62,000 nucleotides of DNA from Zygnema cylindricum (taxonomy: Eukaryota > Streptophyta > Zygnematophyceae > Zygnematales > Zygnemataceae), in assembly GCA_037447655.1 (NCBI GenBank), contig JBBHKE010002528.1:1-62000 (forward strand). Reading direction: 5' to 3'. This document shows positions 31,782-42,360 of the stretch, in pieces. Below the pieces are notes generated by a model. The model saw only the letters and a list, made by a program, of their open reading frames with translations. It made no database searches and had not been told where the DNA came from. Both the position numbers and the translations under genes were made by a program. The stretch's first letter is position 1; each line of letters starts with the position of its first letter.

Positions 31782-32027
31782 CCAATTGAAACCAGCGAAT
31801 CTTCGACCAACCGAAGGAGAATTGGAATTGGATCCCTCAGTAATTATAGAACCTGAAGTACACAGATGGGTAATAGATTGGGTTGGTCAACGGTACAAGG
31901 TCGGAGATACTATATTCTGGCAAGTGCATTATCTAGGGAGGCCTGAGGATGAGTGAACTCTAGAGGATAAAAATTCTGAATTTTTACAGAGGTATTGGAG
32001 AGACAATAATATAGAGGTCCCGTCTTG
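31723..32027 (+). pseudogene. C-terminal chromodomain-like end of gypsy 1 pol, out of frame
   Basis: After the one-base frameshift, the other frame continues pol with '[15 protein letters not shown]' and 'VHRWVIDWVGQRYKVGDTIF', then 'WQVHYLGRPEDE', a TGA at 31954-31956, and 'TLEDKNSEFLQRYW'. The layout resembles a chromodomain (aromatic residues around a three-stranded sheet, then a C-terminal helix) that directs integration. The TGA stands where a Trp would be expected. Confidence 0.65.
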
Positions 32028-32060
32028 AGAATTAAAAATGTTTTAACTGAGGGCAGTTAA

Positions 32061-32077
32061 AAATAAGGAGGGGATGA
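32061..32077 (+). promoter_or_regulatory. Polypurine tract of gypsy 1
   Basis: 'AAATAAGGAGGGGATGA' directly before the 3' LTR. The same tract is found before the gypsy LTR of the hybrid element at 42343-42360. Confidence 0.85.
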
Positions 32078-33050
32078 TGTAACAGTAATAGCGGATCGAA
32101 CTAATTTATAAAAGGGTATTTAGGAGTTATGATTATAGATTATTAAATTTGATAGACGTTCGCGAAAGTATCACGCGATTTGGAGTTATATTTCAAAAGT
32201 TATAGCTATGGGTGCACTTAGGTGGCAGTGTGGGGTCTAAATAACAGGTGGGTATCATTGAAACGGGTTAAGGGTCAAAATTAGTACCGAAATTTCGCGT
32301 GAACGTTTCATAAAGTTCTAATGAAACGTTCAGTATGCATGGTACTTCGTTTCGTACAATTTTTAGTACGAAACGTCACTTTCACTTAAGGGAATTTCGT
32401 AAGAAGTTTCACGTGCGAAATTTGTGACGCATGATCGTGCGAAGTCGCGTTTCGTTTGGCGCGCGCTTTTGCACGTAAATGTTACGTAGTGAAACGCACC
32501 GTTTGATTGGTTAATAAAGTGCTAAGTAGGTAGTAAGAGATTTCGCACGTTTTTGCATTGGTCAGTCCGAGTCCTTGCTGATCAATGATTGGCCCAGGTA
32601 AAAGCCTGTTAAAACGGAGCTTTGACTCTGGCCTCGCGAGTCCAGGGCGATGATGGATAAATGGAGAAGTGTAAGAGGAGAGTAGACATCTTTTCCTTTG
32701 GGAAAGTTTGTGGAAATTCCGGCTGATCTTGGTCCTGAGCGATTAATACCAAATTGGAAAAAAAAAAGGCATTTTGCATTGAAATCTCTTACTAACTAAA
32801 TAGTGTTTTAGTAGTTAAGAGATAGAATTATTAAGAGTGGAGAGTAGTGGAAAATACTTTAATAAGAAGGGTTGAGCCACGAGGGCAAGAGACCAAGCTA
32901 ATGTTATGTGGACAGAAGCTTCTTCTAATTTAAAGTTTATCCTTATGTGAGTGTTGTCAAATGTGGATGTGTGTTTTCCAATGTGTGGAATGTGTGGTTG
33001 GAATTGTTTGTAGTAATGGGATTTTCTGAGAGGTAGGAGATCCTGTTACA
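32078..33050 (+). repeat. 3' LTR of gypsy 1
   Basis: Same length as the 5' LTR with seven substitutions by eye (near 32167, 32401, two near 32495, 32530, 32627 and 32635). Confidence 0.9.
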
Positions 33051-33787
33051 CCACGCAAGCTACGATCCAATATTGAATATCTTTCAGATTTTAACCACCG
33101 ACAAACTTAACTTCAAATCTTGACTTACGTACCATGTACTTGCGTACGACGTGACCATACGTTTATACGTTTTGCAAACGACGCCACCTCATTTTTTACG
33201 TTTCACTTTTCGAACATAACGAAAGTCCTTCAACAGAAATAGTGTGACGAACAAAAGTTACTGAAAATAGCGTGACGGGGGAATGTTCCGAAATTTCGTT
33301 TTTAGTTTCTCTTATATTTTGGAAACCGCGTGTCATGTGGAAATCTTAAGATTTTTCGTTGGTTTTCCATCATGACATGTAGCTTAATTGTCCACCGTGT
33401 CACAAATTTTTTTTTTGTGTGTATGCCAACCCACCTCGTCGAGGTGGGTTGAGTCTAACAGAGAAAATTGAAGCGAACTCATCGCAGATGAACATCTGAC
33501 GGCCAGTATTACCTCCAAGACCTCCGGAGATTATCGGCAAAATTCTCTCTAATGTTGGTTTTTGTATAAAAACAAAATAGGCGATACGATTTAGTACGGA
33601 GATTCGCGGATTTTTGTTAGAAACGCCACTTTTCGCTTGATGGAACTTCACCCTAAATCTAGTGCATATTGAACTTGAACTCCCAAAAACATTCCAAGTC
33701 CTGAACTACCTCTCACCCAAGGCATAGAGAGGACTAAACCTTTCAAAACAACAGTGGGGAAAGGGAGAGGTAGAGAGATATTAAGTA

Positions 33788-33986
33788 CACCTTGAATCGT
33801 TATTAGCGTATAGAAATTATAAGTGTAAAGAAAAAATTAGCGTCATTCATTTTAGTTTAGTCCCAGGAGACGTGGCATATTATGGTACATATCCTTAAAA
33901 AGTGTAGTTTATTCTATTTAAGGTATCAATGTCAAAGTTTTGGGGTTGCGATATAGAGTACATAAGGCTAATAACGATTCACGGTG
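33788..33986. mobile_element. MITE, family M1 (copy c, inverted)
   Basis: Starts 'CACCTTGAATCGTTATTAGC' and ends 'GGCTAATAACGATTCACGGTG', with TA on each side. The interior is the reverse complement of copy b, including 'GACGTGGCATATTATGG' for the core. Confidence 0.7.
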
Positions 33987-35519
33987 TACTAGCCACTTAA
34001 ACCTCAATAAAAAAAAAATCCCTACATGTACTTTCATTTAGACCGGTTTAGTCCTTCTCAATCTAAAACCACTCAGACCCACATTTACACTTTTTATAAC
34101 ATACGCAGGAAACACTATATGCACAAAACGCATGAAACTAGTTATTCAAATAACAACAATTTATTTGCTGCCAGAGTGATAATTTAACTAAAATCAATTT
34201 TCGACATGATTTCTCATAAAGTTTTTTGTTGAGCTAGTTTGCATGCTCGTGTGTCAAAAATTTGAACCCGCCAAAATGATATTTTTTAGTTAGGGACTGA
34301 AACTTTGAGTAAAACCCGGTAGTTTAATACACAAGCACATACCGTAAGTTGTAGGCATTTTTGATTAAATGTTTCTAATATTTATTTTATAACTAAGTCA
34401 AACTCGGTCAACGCATTTAAAAAAAAATGAATTTTGTAAAATGCGCATATTCATTCTTTTTCATACAGTTCATGGATGCGCAAACTACAAATGAAACCTC
34501 TATGATATTATTCAACATTATTTTACTTTGCACTCTTCGTATCGAGGAAGTGCGTGACATCATGATTAGCGTCGCAAATTTGACACACTACTAAGGGCAC
34601 CTTCTCATGCAACCAAAACATAATGTACGGACCCATGTGGCTAAGTACAGTTTTTTCTTCTTTCGTTTTCCTTTAAAACTTATCACCGCACTACCTAAGT
34701 TGAATCCGTACTTAGAAATCCCAAATTTGTAGAGTACAATTTACGTCATTCTCAAACTTAAGATGTACCAAAATTTGTCAACATGTGTTTTTTCGACCCA
34801 CTATTACGTCATCTTCAAACTTATAATAAACCATATCGGCAACGTGATTTAGGTGAAGTAGAACCATTTACACAAAAAGGAAAATATATTCCCACGTGTG
34901 AAATTTTTTTAAAAGTTGATCACGACTGAAAAAAATATAGGGTTGTTCGCTTTTTTCCGCATGCACCTTGTACGGTTTGTTTTTTTGCATAGGTCTCAAA
35001 ATGCAGTGCCATTTCACGGAAAGGTGAAAATTAAGCGAAAGCGCCACTGCTGCGTGCCCTCACTACCAATGTCACCTTGTTCAAAGTGACGTTTTTTAAC
35101 CACCATGGAACGCAAGGAAGGGAAGGGAAGGAGAAAAAAAATGCAAGGGCTTAAAGAAATCTCTTTCCATTCATGGCGGCCGAACAAGAGAGGCAAACGC
35201 AAATGCATGTTTTACAGCCATGGCTGTAAAATCGCACGTCTACGATGTCTAATGATATGTCTACGATGTCTATGACATGGGACAAACCATATCGTTTCAA
35301 TAATTACGATGTGTCTTATGACAATGCTTGAAATTTTTTTGAACAAAACGGTGCGACAAAGACACATTGTACATGGTGATAGTCGTTCTGGGCATTGTCA
35401 ACGTATAAAATCATCATAAAATCATGCAACAATTTCGAGTAAACACATACATACACTTGAAATCCGGGTCCACCGAATGCGTGCTAAAATTCAAAGTAAG
35501 TTTGCTAAGTAAGAACTAC
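33987..35519. other. Gene-free stretch with hAT-end debris and a perfect palindrome
   Basis: 34525-34590 matches hAT inner-end sequence ('GTATCGAGGAAGTGCGTGAC', 'GATTAGCGTCGCAAATTTG'). 35210-35231 is a 22-base perfect palindrome centred on CCATGG. A short direct repeat 'ATGTCTACGATGTCTA' occurs near 35248-35275. No gene seen. Confidence 0.45.
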
Positions 35520-35954
35520 ATTGGGACGTACCCTTAGTCTTCTAGCTTTCTTTTTTAGCGAAGATTCTCCGTACTACTTGTAGAGCATTCTGATGTAAAC
35601 GCATTTAACTTATCAATTTAAAAAGTGACGGATGTTAACGTGGGTGTAATTTGTGACGGTTGTAGATGATAACAAAACTCGGGTGTTTACACAATAGCGA
35701 CGGTTGTAGGCGTCTTATACTTACGACATTGTCGATGTTTAGGGTTTGTGACATTTTGACGTCACGCTCCATTATGACAGCGCGGACGTCACAAATTCTA
35801 CAAATTTCTCTTGAAAAGAGGTAATTAATAGTTCACTTCTATATTTTAGTTAGAATTTAAAAAGAGAGAGAGAGAGGACCAAAGGCACGCCATAGCTGCC
35901 GCATTATTTAGGAGGAAAAATGAAGTAGAGGGTGATTTACTCTTTTACCAAAAT

Positions 35955-36030
35955 GTTGCCTTTGCCCGGATTTGAACTGGAGTCTGCAGTCTACTATGTA
36001 GACCCATGCATTATCAACTAAGGCACTAAC
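35955..36030 (-). ncRNA. tRNA-like (SINE-like) relic
   Basis: Minus strand shows an A-box-like 'GCCTTAGTTGATAATGC', a possible anticodon arm GGTCT/AGACT with a 7-nt loop, and a B-box-like 'AGTTCAAATCC', with a partial acceptor match GTTTTG/CAAAGG. It is too degenerate to be a working tRNA gene; a SINE head or tRNA pseudogene is likely. Confidence 0.35.
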
Positions 36031-36094
36031 AAAACGATACACCTGAAATATTTCACCTATATTTAAACATTGATTCAAACGACTAATTCGCAGC

Positions 36095-36697
36095 AGACTA
36101 ACAAAACCGCGCATTAATCAATTCATATATGGAAGCAAATCTAAGCCGTATAAATAAAATTGATCAAACGGCCACCATTACAACCGCCACCCGGAATAAG
36201 CTTTTGGCGGCCTTTTTAGATAGCATCACACGATGCCACATGGCACCACATTATTGGATAGCGGAGAAGATGGGAGGAGGAACCATGTCTCCTGTTTTGA
36301 CATGCGTCACTTTGAAAGCCATGTCCTACAATGGCCGTATAGCAAGTACATTGCCTATTGTACAATCTTATACTATATAGTGTTTCTATTTGAATAGGTT
36401 TTAGTAGTATGTAGTCGTAAGTAGGCAGACTAGGACTTAGTGAAATTTAGTTACCTCTCTTTAAGAGAGCTTGTAACTATAAAGGTCATCTTTGACCAGC
36501 CATAACTTACTGCTCAGAGGAGCAAATTCAGTAATTCTTTTTGCGTTTGACTCAAAGGAGTCTTGTCCTCACAGTGGTAAGGGTGGTCAGAATATTTGTG
36601 TGCTTGGGCGGCACTTCTTCAAAGGGAAAGAGGAAGGGGCAAATATTATCCTAGAGGCTTTACATAGGCTACTCATTTTGTGGGTCAGTGGAGACCA
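36095..36697 (+). repeat. LTR fragment of the copia 1 family, opposite orientation to 1-876
   Basis: Reverse-complement match to 1-360 and to 11045-11660, including 'TTAAGAGAGCTTGTAAC', 'CCAGCCATAACTTACTG' and 'CCTAGAGGCTT', ending near CCA at 36697. No internal copia sequence follows. Confidence 0.7.
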
Positions 36698-37339
36698 CGT
36701 AATTGCAATTTCCGCCATGGATTATCGATTTTGTTTATTTTTCTCATTGTACTTGACATCAAAATACGTTCAAAGATAGTCAAAAGAAATCGTTTTTAGA
36801 GATCTTTCATTTGACACAATTTTGGATGTTTTTCATTGTAAGAATTGTGAGATAGACGCTGTAGTGGGAGAGGGAGAGAGAGAGAGGCACTTTCACAGAC
36901 TTCGTTTTTGCGAAATAGCGTCCGTTCGTCGGGACACCTCCACCGCCTCTGTACGGAAAAAAACCCAAGGAAAAATGTCACGTATAGGTTGGAAACGTGC
37001 AGTGGGTTTTTTTTGGTACTCCGAGCACAAAAATTGTCGAAAACCGCGGGCGAGTGTGATATCATCTGCCTATTTTCTCGCATCATATACTTTTATTTGA
37101 AATCACCTCTCGAGGTGGTTTTATATAAAGTTTAAAAATGAGTTGGAATAACGCGCAAGTGGGTCGAAACGCGATAGACGACAAACCGCATCGCTAGGCG
37201 ACAAACTTTGATGCATTATAAATTTTAAGGCAGCCTTGTAAAATTAAGTAATTCAATTTTTTAAGTTACAAATTTTCGTTTTAATTATAAGAAACGACAA
37301 AAAGTACTATAACTTTAGCACATGGAAAGTGCCTACACT

Positions 37340-37850
37340 ATTCATTTGCAAATCTTCTGGAAAATGGAGCCGCCGTGTACTCTGTTAAATGTTAATTATA
37401 CGCTCGATGTTTCCATAAATATGTCAAATTTTATGTGGATATCACGTGATTGATTATAATTACTGGCTTCTCATCATTACATCATTACAAAGTGTAGCCA
37501 ATGCATTTTATATATGTTTTTCACCGTATCAAATTATAATGCAATTTAAAAGCGACATGTAGAAATTGTGGGTTAAGAAATTAGGTTTAAATCAAATTGT
37601 ACTTTGGCTTCTAATCATAGTCTAATTATGACATACTCACATGTTCCAACAATAAATCGATAAAATGATTTGCTATTTAACTTAAAGACACTCAACTACA
37701 ATTCAACAAAACCTAGTCATACGCCAAATTGGAGAAAAACTTCCTCGCTTCGCTTAAAACGAAAATCCAAAACGAACTTCAAAAATAAAAAAATGGTGAA
37801 ATTGCTCTATATTACCTAGTGAAAGAAACTACTACCACTTTAGTTTGCTG
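37340..37850 (+). pseudogene. Second, heavily decayed hAT fragment
   Basis: 37660-37845 matches 16770-16970, the start of the hAT transposase ('AATCGATAAAATGATTTGC', 'AAATGGTGAAATTGCTC', 'TATTACCTAGTGAAAGAAA'), with frame-destroying changes. It ends where the copia-type LTR of the hybrid begins. Confidence 0.65.
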
Positions 37851-37864
37851 CATCTCCTAGGATT

Positions 37865-38295
37865 GCAAGAACTAATCCAAATATGACATGTGTCGACATG
37901 TTGGCCATGTCGTACAATGGACGTACACAAATTACACCGGCGCTTGTACCTTTTATTTACGACACAATATTATTATTGGTGTCGTAATTAAGTAGATAGA
38001 GTTTTAGAGAGCGATAGGATTTAGAAAAAAATGCTAGATAGGACCCTCTCTGTGAGAGAGACTGTACAAAAGGTAATTTTTGACCCTCTTTAACTTACTC
38101 CTCAGGGGAGCAAATTCAGAGAGTCTTTTTGCTATCGATTAGGGGAGTCTTTTCTTTACAGAGTTGGAGGTGGTTAGAGTTTTTGTTTGCCAGGGTGGCA
38201 ATTTTTTTTGCTGAAAAAACAAAAGGGTGAAGGTTATCGTAAAAGCTTCGTGTGAGCTGCTTACTCTGAGGGCCAATGGAGGTTTCTGGGTTGCA
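37865..38295 (+). repeat. Copia-type LTR remnant at the 5' end of the hybrid
   Basis: Matches the reverse complement of 56387-56830, e.g. 'GGGGAGCAAATTCAGAGA', 'TTTGTTTGCCAGGGTGGCA' and 'GAGGGCCAATGGAGGT'. It ends TTGCA before 'CGTTATGATCC', a decayed half-tRNA primer site. Confidence 0.75.
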
Positions 38296-39340
38296 CGTTA
38301 TGATCCAACCCTTTGGGGTGCTTATCTTTAATGGAACTAGCTTCATATACTGGGAAAGTATGATGACACGAGCTTTATGTGAGAAAAGGTTTTGGGGAAT
38401 AGTGAGTGGACGGGTGATGCGTCCATCTAGTCTTGGCATTCCCCCAAGGTTTGGAGGAAGCAAATTCACCAGTGATGCAGATCCATATCAAACGAAGGAG
38501 ACAAAGGAAGGGGAGGTGGTAGACAAAGGAAAGGAGAAGGAGACAATCACACCAATAGCAACGAGTTCGCCATTCATGTCACCTATTCGAGGAACGAGGA
38601 GAATGATAGTGATGCTATGACTACAAAATATGGCGCAAGCACTTCATCCTCTGTCATCTTACTCAAGGGCTTGCATCTCCTCATTTGCAGGTAGATAGGC
38701 CATCTAATCTTTGGGTGGCTCTCATAGAGATGTACTGAAGTGGTACAATTCAACAACAACAGCTGGCTGATCAAAAAATTTATGCGTATGTATACAAAAA
38801 GGGGAGGATGATGGATTTTTGCAATGAGCTTGCTACACTTTTCATGGAACTAGAGAGTGCTAGAAAAGTAAAAAGTGAAAAGGAAGAGGTTAACAACTTT
38901 CACATGAAGTTACTAGATGAGTTCGAGAACATATTTGTGTGCATGACTTGCAAGACTCGAGGTGGATATGGAATTCAGTGGTAGGAATGATTCTCTTTCG
39001 GGAGAATACGATTGAGATCCAAAGGAGAGGAAAAAGTGGCCAAGCCTTGGCATCTGGGACTGATAAGAGGAATAGGGATTTTAAGAAACCGGTTGGATAT
39101 TATAGAGGGTGGGGGGGGGACAGAAAAATCACACCGACAAGTTTGGACCAAGGGCTCCAAGTCAAAAGGATTCAGTTTGGTGAGAGTGAGAGTCTAAGTG
39201 ATTGTAGTGGATGTGCTCAAGGTAAAGCACACAGGTTACCCTTCCCAAAAATTGCCACCTATAAGGGAGAAAAGATTATTAATTTGGTACACACAGATAT
39301 TTCGGGACCGGCCAAATTACCTTCATCGGGGGGGAAGTGA
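38276..39340 (+). pseudogene. Copia gag and front of pol in the hybrid, with a large internal deletion
   Basis: 38276-38620 parallels copia 1 Gag ('IFNGTSFIYWESMMT', 'RFWGIVSGRVMRPSSLGIPP'). 38680-39160 continues it with stops. Near 39165 the sequence jumps from the linker before the zinc knuckle to the pre-integrase region ('CSGCAQGKAHRLPFPK'), losing knuckle, protease and about 250 residues relative to copia 1. Integrase begins 'LVHTDISGPAKLPSSGGK' and is broken by a TGA at 39338. Confidence 0.75.
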
Positions 39341-39779
39341 TTTATGATGACTATCACTGATGATTGGTATAAGAATTCAAGGGTGTATTTTATAAAAAAA
39401 AACCAAAGGCTCACGAATGTTTTAGACAATATAAAGCATGGAGTGAAAAACTCCATGTAACCCGAATCAAAAGAGTAAACTGTGACAATGGTGGAGAGTA
39501 CACCTCTAACCAGTTTGAGGATTTTATGAGGGAAGATGAAGTCCTACACCAAAAGACAGTTCCAAAAATTTCGGAATAGAATGTGGTAGCTAAAAGATTA
39601 AATATGACACTAAGTTGTCGGATAAAAAAATAAGAAAATGGTTTTGGGCCGATGCAATGAACAGTGCTAATTACCTCAAAAACAGAGTTCTTACTTCAAC
39701 ACTAAAAGGCCAAACACCTTATGAGAGATGGACCAGCGGGAAACCAGACATATCTCACCCATAAGTTTTCGCCAGTCAA

Positions 39780-40457
39780 GTGTTCAGTCTAGATAAAGAT
39801 CGGTCTAATTGGAAGCTAGATCCTAAAGGAAAACCGGGGTATTTATTAGGATATAATGAGGATGTAAAAGAATACACAGTTTATGATCTAAAAAAGGAAG
39901 ATATAATCTTAGTAAAACATCTAGTAGTTATGGATGAAGGAAAGTTAACGAATGCACCGCCTACTTACCAAAGATTAATGAACCAAACCTTTTCAGATTA
40001 CATAGATGAGTTTGTCCAAGTGTTTATAGATGATATTTTAGTTTACAGTGAATCTAAAGAACAACATGTAATTCATTTAAGAAGAGTGTTGGAAAGATTA
40101 AGAGAAAGAAAATTATATGGAAAATTATCAAAATCCAGTTTTCTTAAAAGTGAACAATTATTTTTGGGACACATAGTTAGTGGGGAAGGTGTTAAAACAG
40201 ATCCATCCAAAATTTTAGCAATCCAAAATTGGAAACAACCTACTAATGTCACAAAAGTTAGATCGTTTTTGGGATTGGCCACTTATTACAAGAAATTTAT
40301 CAGGAACTTCAGTATGAACGCCCCATCTTTGACGGATTTACTTCGAGAGAATGAGACGTTTGTGTGGGGAGCTGATCAGCAAGGAGCATTCGAGGAACTA
40401 AAAGGGAAGTTGAACTCTGCCCCTACACTGTGGTATCTTGACCCTTGGGGAATTTGA
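39780..40457 (+). pseudogene. In-frame copia-gypsy fusion ORF
   Basis: A 225-codon open frame. Codons 1-55 are copia ('LDPKGKPGYLLGYNEDVKEY', 'HLVVMDEGK', the link between integrase and RT). From codon 56 on it is gypsy RT ('[20 protein letters not shown]', '[12 protein letters not shown]'), up to the RNase H junction. The join at 39945-39948 keeps the reading frame. The gypsy RT fingers are missing. No stop breaks the fusion until 40457, where a small deletion shifts the frame into 40438-40887. Confidence 0.8.
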
Positions 40458-42300
40458 AGTTCTGATCACTACAGATGCATCTGATAAAGGTCTAGGTGCA
40501 GTCATAAGTCAAAAAGTCGGCAAACACTATCATCCTATTGCTTTTGAGTCTAGAAAATTCAACGATGTTGAAAATAACTATAAAGCACATGAAAAGGAAT
40601 TACTTGCAATTGTACATGCATTGGTGAAATGGCGTTGTTATTTGCATAATAAAGAATTTACAAATCACTGTGATAATAAAGCACTCTCTTATTTACAGAT
40701 ATTAAGTGATGCACTCTCTTATTTACAAAGATTAAGTGATGCACAGATTATGACTAGGAGACAGGTTAGGTGGATGCAAAAATTAACATATTTCAAATTT
40801 AATGTCAATCATATTCCTAAAGAGAAAAATGTAGTCGCAGATCATTTAAGTAGATTTTTTGAAAAAAGTGTGGTGGTTAGAGACTAATTGATTTTAGATG
40901 CTGTTACAAATGGTTATGATAAAGATCCTTATTTTAATGTAATTTGCAATAATATTTTGGGAGGATATTCTCACCCATTGATTGAGAGGCAAAAACTTTA
41001 GAGTAGAAGACGGTTTACTGTATTTGCAAATAGGGGATGGATTATGCATTCCTGAGTGGGAGACCTAGAAAAAAAACTTTTACAAGAAGGGCATGAACAT
41101 TTAGGACATCTGGGTCGTGACAAAACTCGAAGTTGGTTTCATAGTAGGTTGTTTTGGCCTGGGATAGCAAAAGAAGTGTCGAAACACGCTTAAACTTCTG
41201 TCCCTTGCCATCACAGTAAACTTAGTAACCAAAAACCTTGAGGTCTCTTGAAACCTTTAGATATTCCCGAATCACTATGGGAATCTGTTAGTATGGATTT
41301 TATTGTTAGATTGCCTGCTACAAAAAGAAAAAATGACACAATCATAGTCCTAGTTGATAGATTTTGATAAATGGAAATCTTTAAACCTTGCAAAACTACT
41401 CATTCGGTTGTGGATATTGCAAAGTTATATTTTGACAATGTGGTCAAAAAGCATGGAGTCCCTCAGTGTATAGTCAGTTACGTCTGCATTTTGGAAAGAA
41501 TTACAACAAAATTTAGGTACTAAAATGAAAATGATCCCTCTTATCATCCTCAAATGGATGGACAAACAGAAAGGATGAAACGTAGCTGGAGGAAATGCGT
41601 AGAACTGATTGTAGTGGAGTTCAAAACACATAGGAACCTAAACTACCATTAATGGAATTTGCATACAATTCATGTAAACATGCTAGTATAGGATTCTTGA
41701 ATACGGATACCAGCCTAAAGAAGCATTACACTTAATCATAGGGGTCACTGAAGAGAATAGAGGTTCTCGAACAGAGTTTTGGAAATACGTTCAAACAGGT
41801 TGAAAAACTGTTCGAGATGCATTAGTTGAGGTACAAAGGAGGCAAGAATTAAATGCTAACTGTAAACTGGGTGATTGGGTGGTACGCACAGGTGACAAGG
41901 TTTGGCTTTCTACAACTCATTACAGGAGCAAGATCGAGGGACAATCGGATCCTATGGGGAAATTTTCTCATAAGTACAATCGACCATTTATTGTAATCGA
42001 GATGATATCGTCAGTTGCTGCCAAATTGGACTTTCCTCTTTCAACAAAAATCCATCCAGTAATACAAATCAGCCAATTTAAACCAGCGAATCTTCAACCC
42101 ACTAAAAGAGAATTGAAATTAGATCCCTCAATAATTCTAGAACCCGAAGTCCACAAATGGGTAATAGATTAGGTTGGTCAACGATTGAAGGTCGACAATA
42201 CTATATTCTGGCATGAACACTATCTAGGAAGTTCAAAAGACTTTAGAAGATAAAGGTTATAAGTTTTTATAAATTTATTGGAGGGATAGTAATGTAGAAG
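40438..42300 (+). pseudogene. Gypsy RNase H, integrase and chromodomain remnant of the hybrid
   Basis: 40438-40887 encodes RNase H ('[15 protein letters not shown]', '[10 protein letters not shown]') with a small tandem duplication of 'LSDALSYLQ'. Integrase from 40990 to 41860 is full of stops and deletions. 41879-42172 retains the C-terminus ('[14 protein letters not shown]', '[15 protein letters not shown]'), ending in a TAG where gypsy 1 has the Trp of 'VIDWVGQR'. Confidence 0.8.
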
Positions 42301-42360
42301 TCCCGCCTTGAGAATGAAAAGTGTTTTAATATAGGTTGGTTAAAAAAAAGGAGGGGATGA

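Larger units (their letters stand above)
25260..33050 (+). mobile_element. Ty3/gypsy chromovirus, gypsy 1, full length
   Basis: Two 973-base LTRs (25260-26232 and 32078-33050), primer site, gag, pol and polypurine tract are all present. The 5-bp target duplication CCACG (25255-25259 and 33051-33055) is perfect. I count 7 substitutions between LTRs. Domain order protease, RT, RNase H, integrase and a C-terminal chromodomain-like segment place it among chromoviruses. Confidence 0.92.
25203..33655. mobile_element. TIR element G3, split by gypsy 1
   Basis: Left piece 25203-25259 starts 'CGAAGTTCCATCACG'. Right piece 33051-33655 ends 'CTTGATGGAACTTCACCCTA' with the 'CCACTTTTCG' box. Removing the gypsy and one copy of CCACG leaves about 660 bases. 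The hairpin of this copy is 33427-33437 with 33441-33451 ('CAACCCACCTC' and 'GAGGTGGGTTG'). Confidence 0.6.
35520..37205 (+). mobile_element. Repeat family F, copy A, interrupted by other insertions
   Basis: Pieces at 35520-35797 and 36698-37205 match copy C (inverted, 50870-51580), and the second also matches copy B (46235-46840). Shared marks: 'TTTAGCGAAGATTCTC', 'GTGACATTTTGACGTCA', 'TTTTTAGAGATCTTTCAT', a GA microsatellite, 'GTACTCCG', an end hairpin 'AATCACCTC..GAGGTGGTT' (37101-37122) and a 3' tail of 'AGACGACAAA' words. No transposase or RT. Class unknown. The interval 35798-36697 is filled by a tRNA-like unit and an LTR. Confidence 0.5.

Noticed and set aside
28833-31956. TGA read as tryptophan (altered code) in gypsy 1 pol
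   Set aside because: TAA and TAG also interrupt pol and its relatives, while gag and the HIR-like exons use TGG normally; mutation is simpler.
36822-37135. Overlapping ORFs of 75-96 codons on both strands
   Set aside because: Located in repeat family F; the equivalent region in copies B and C does not conserve any frame.
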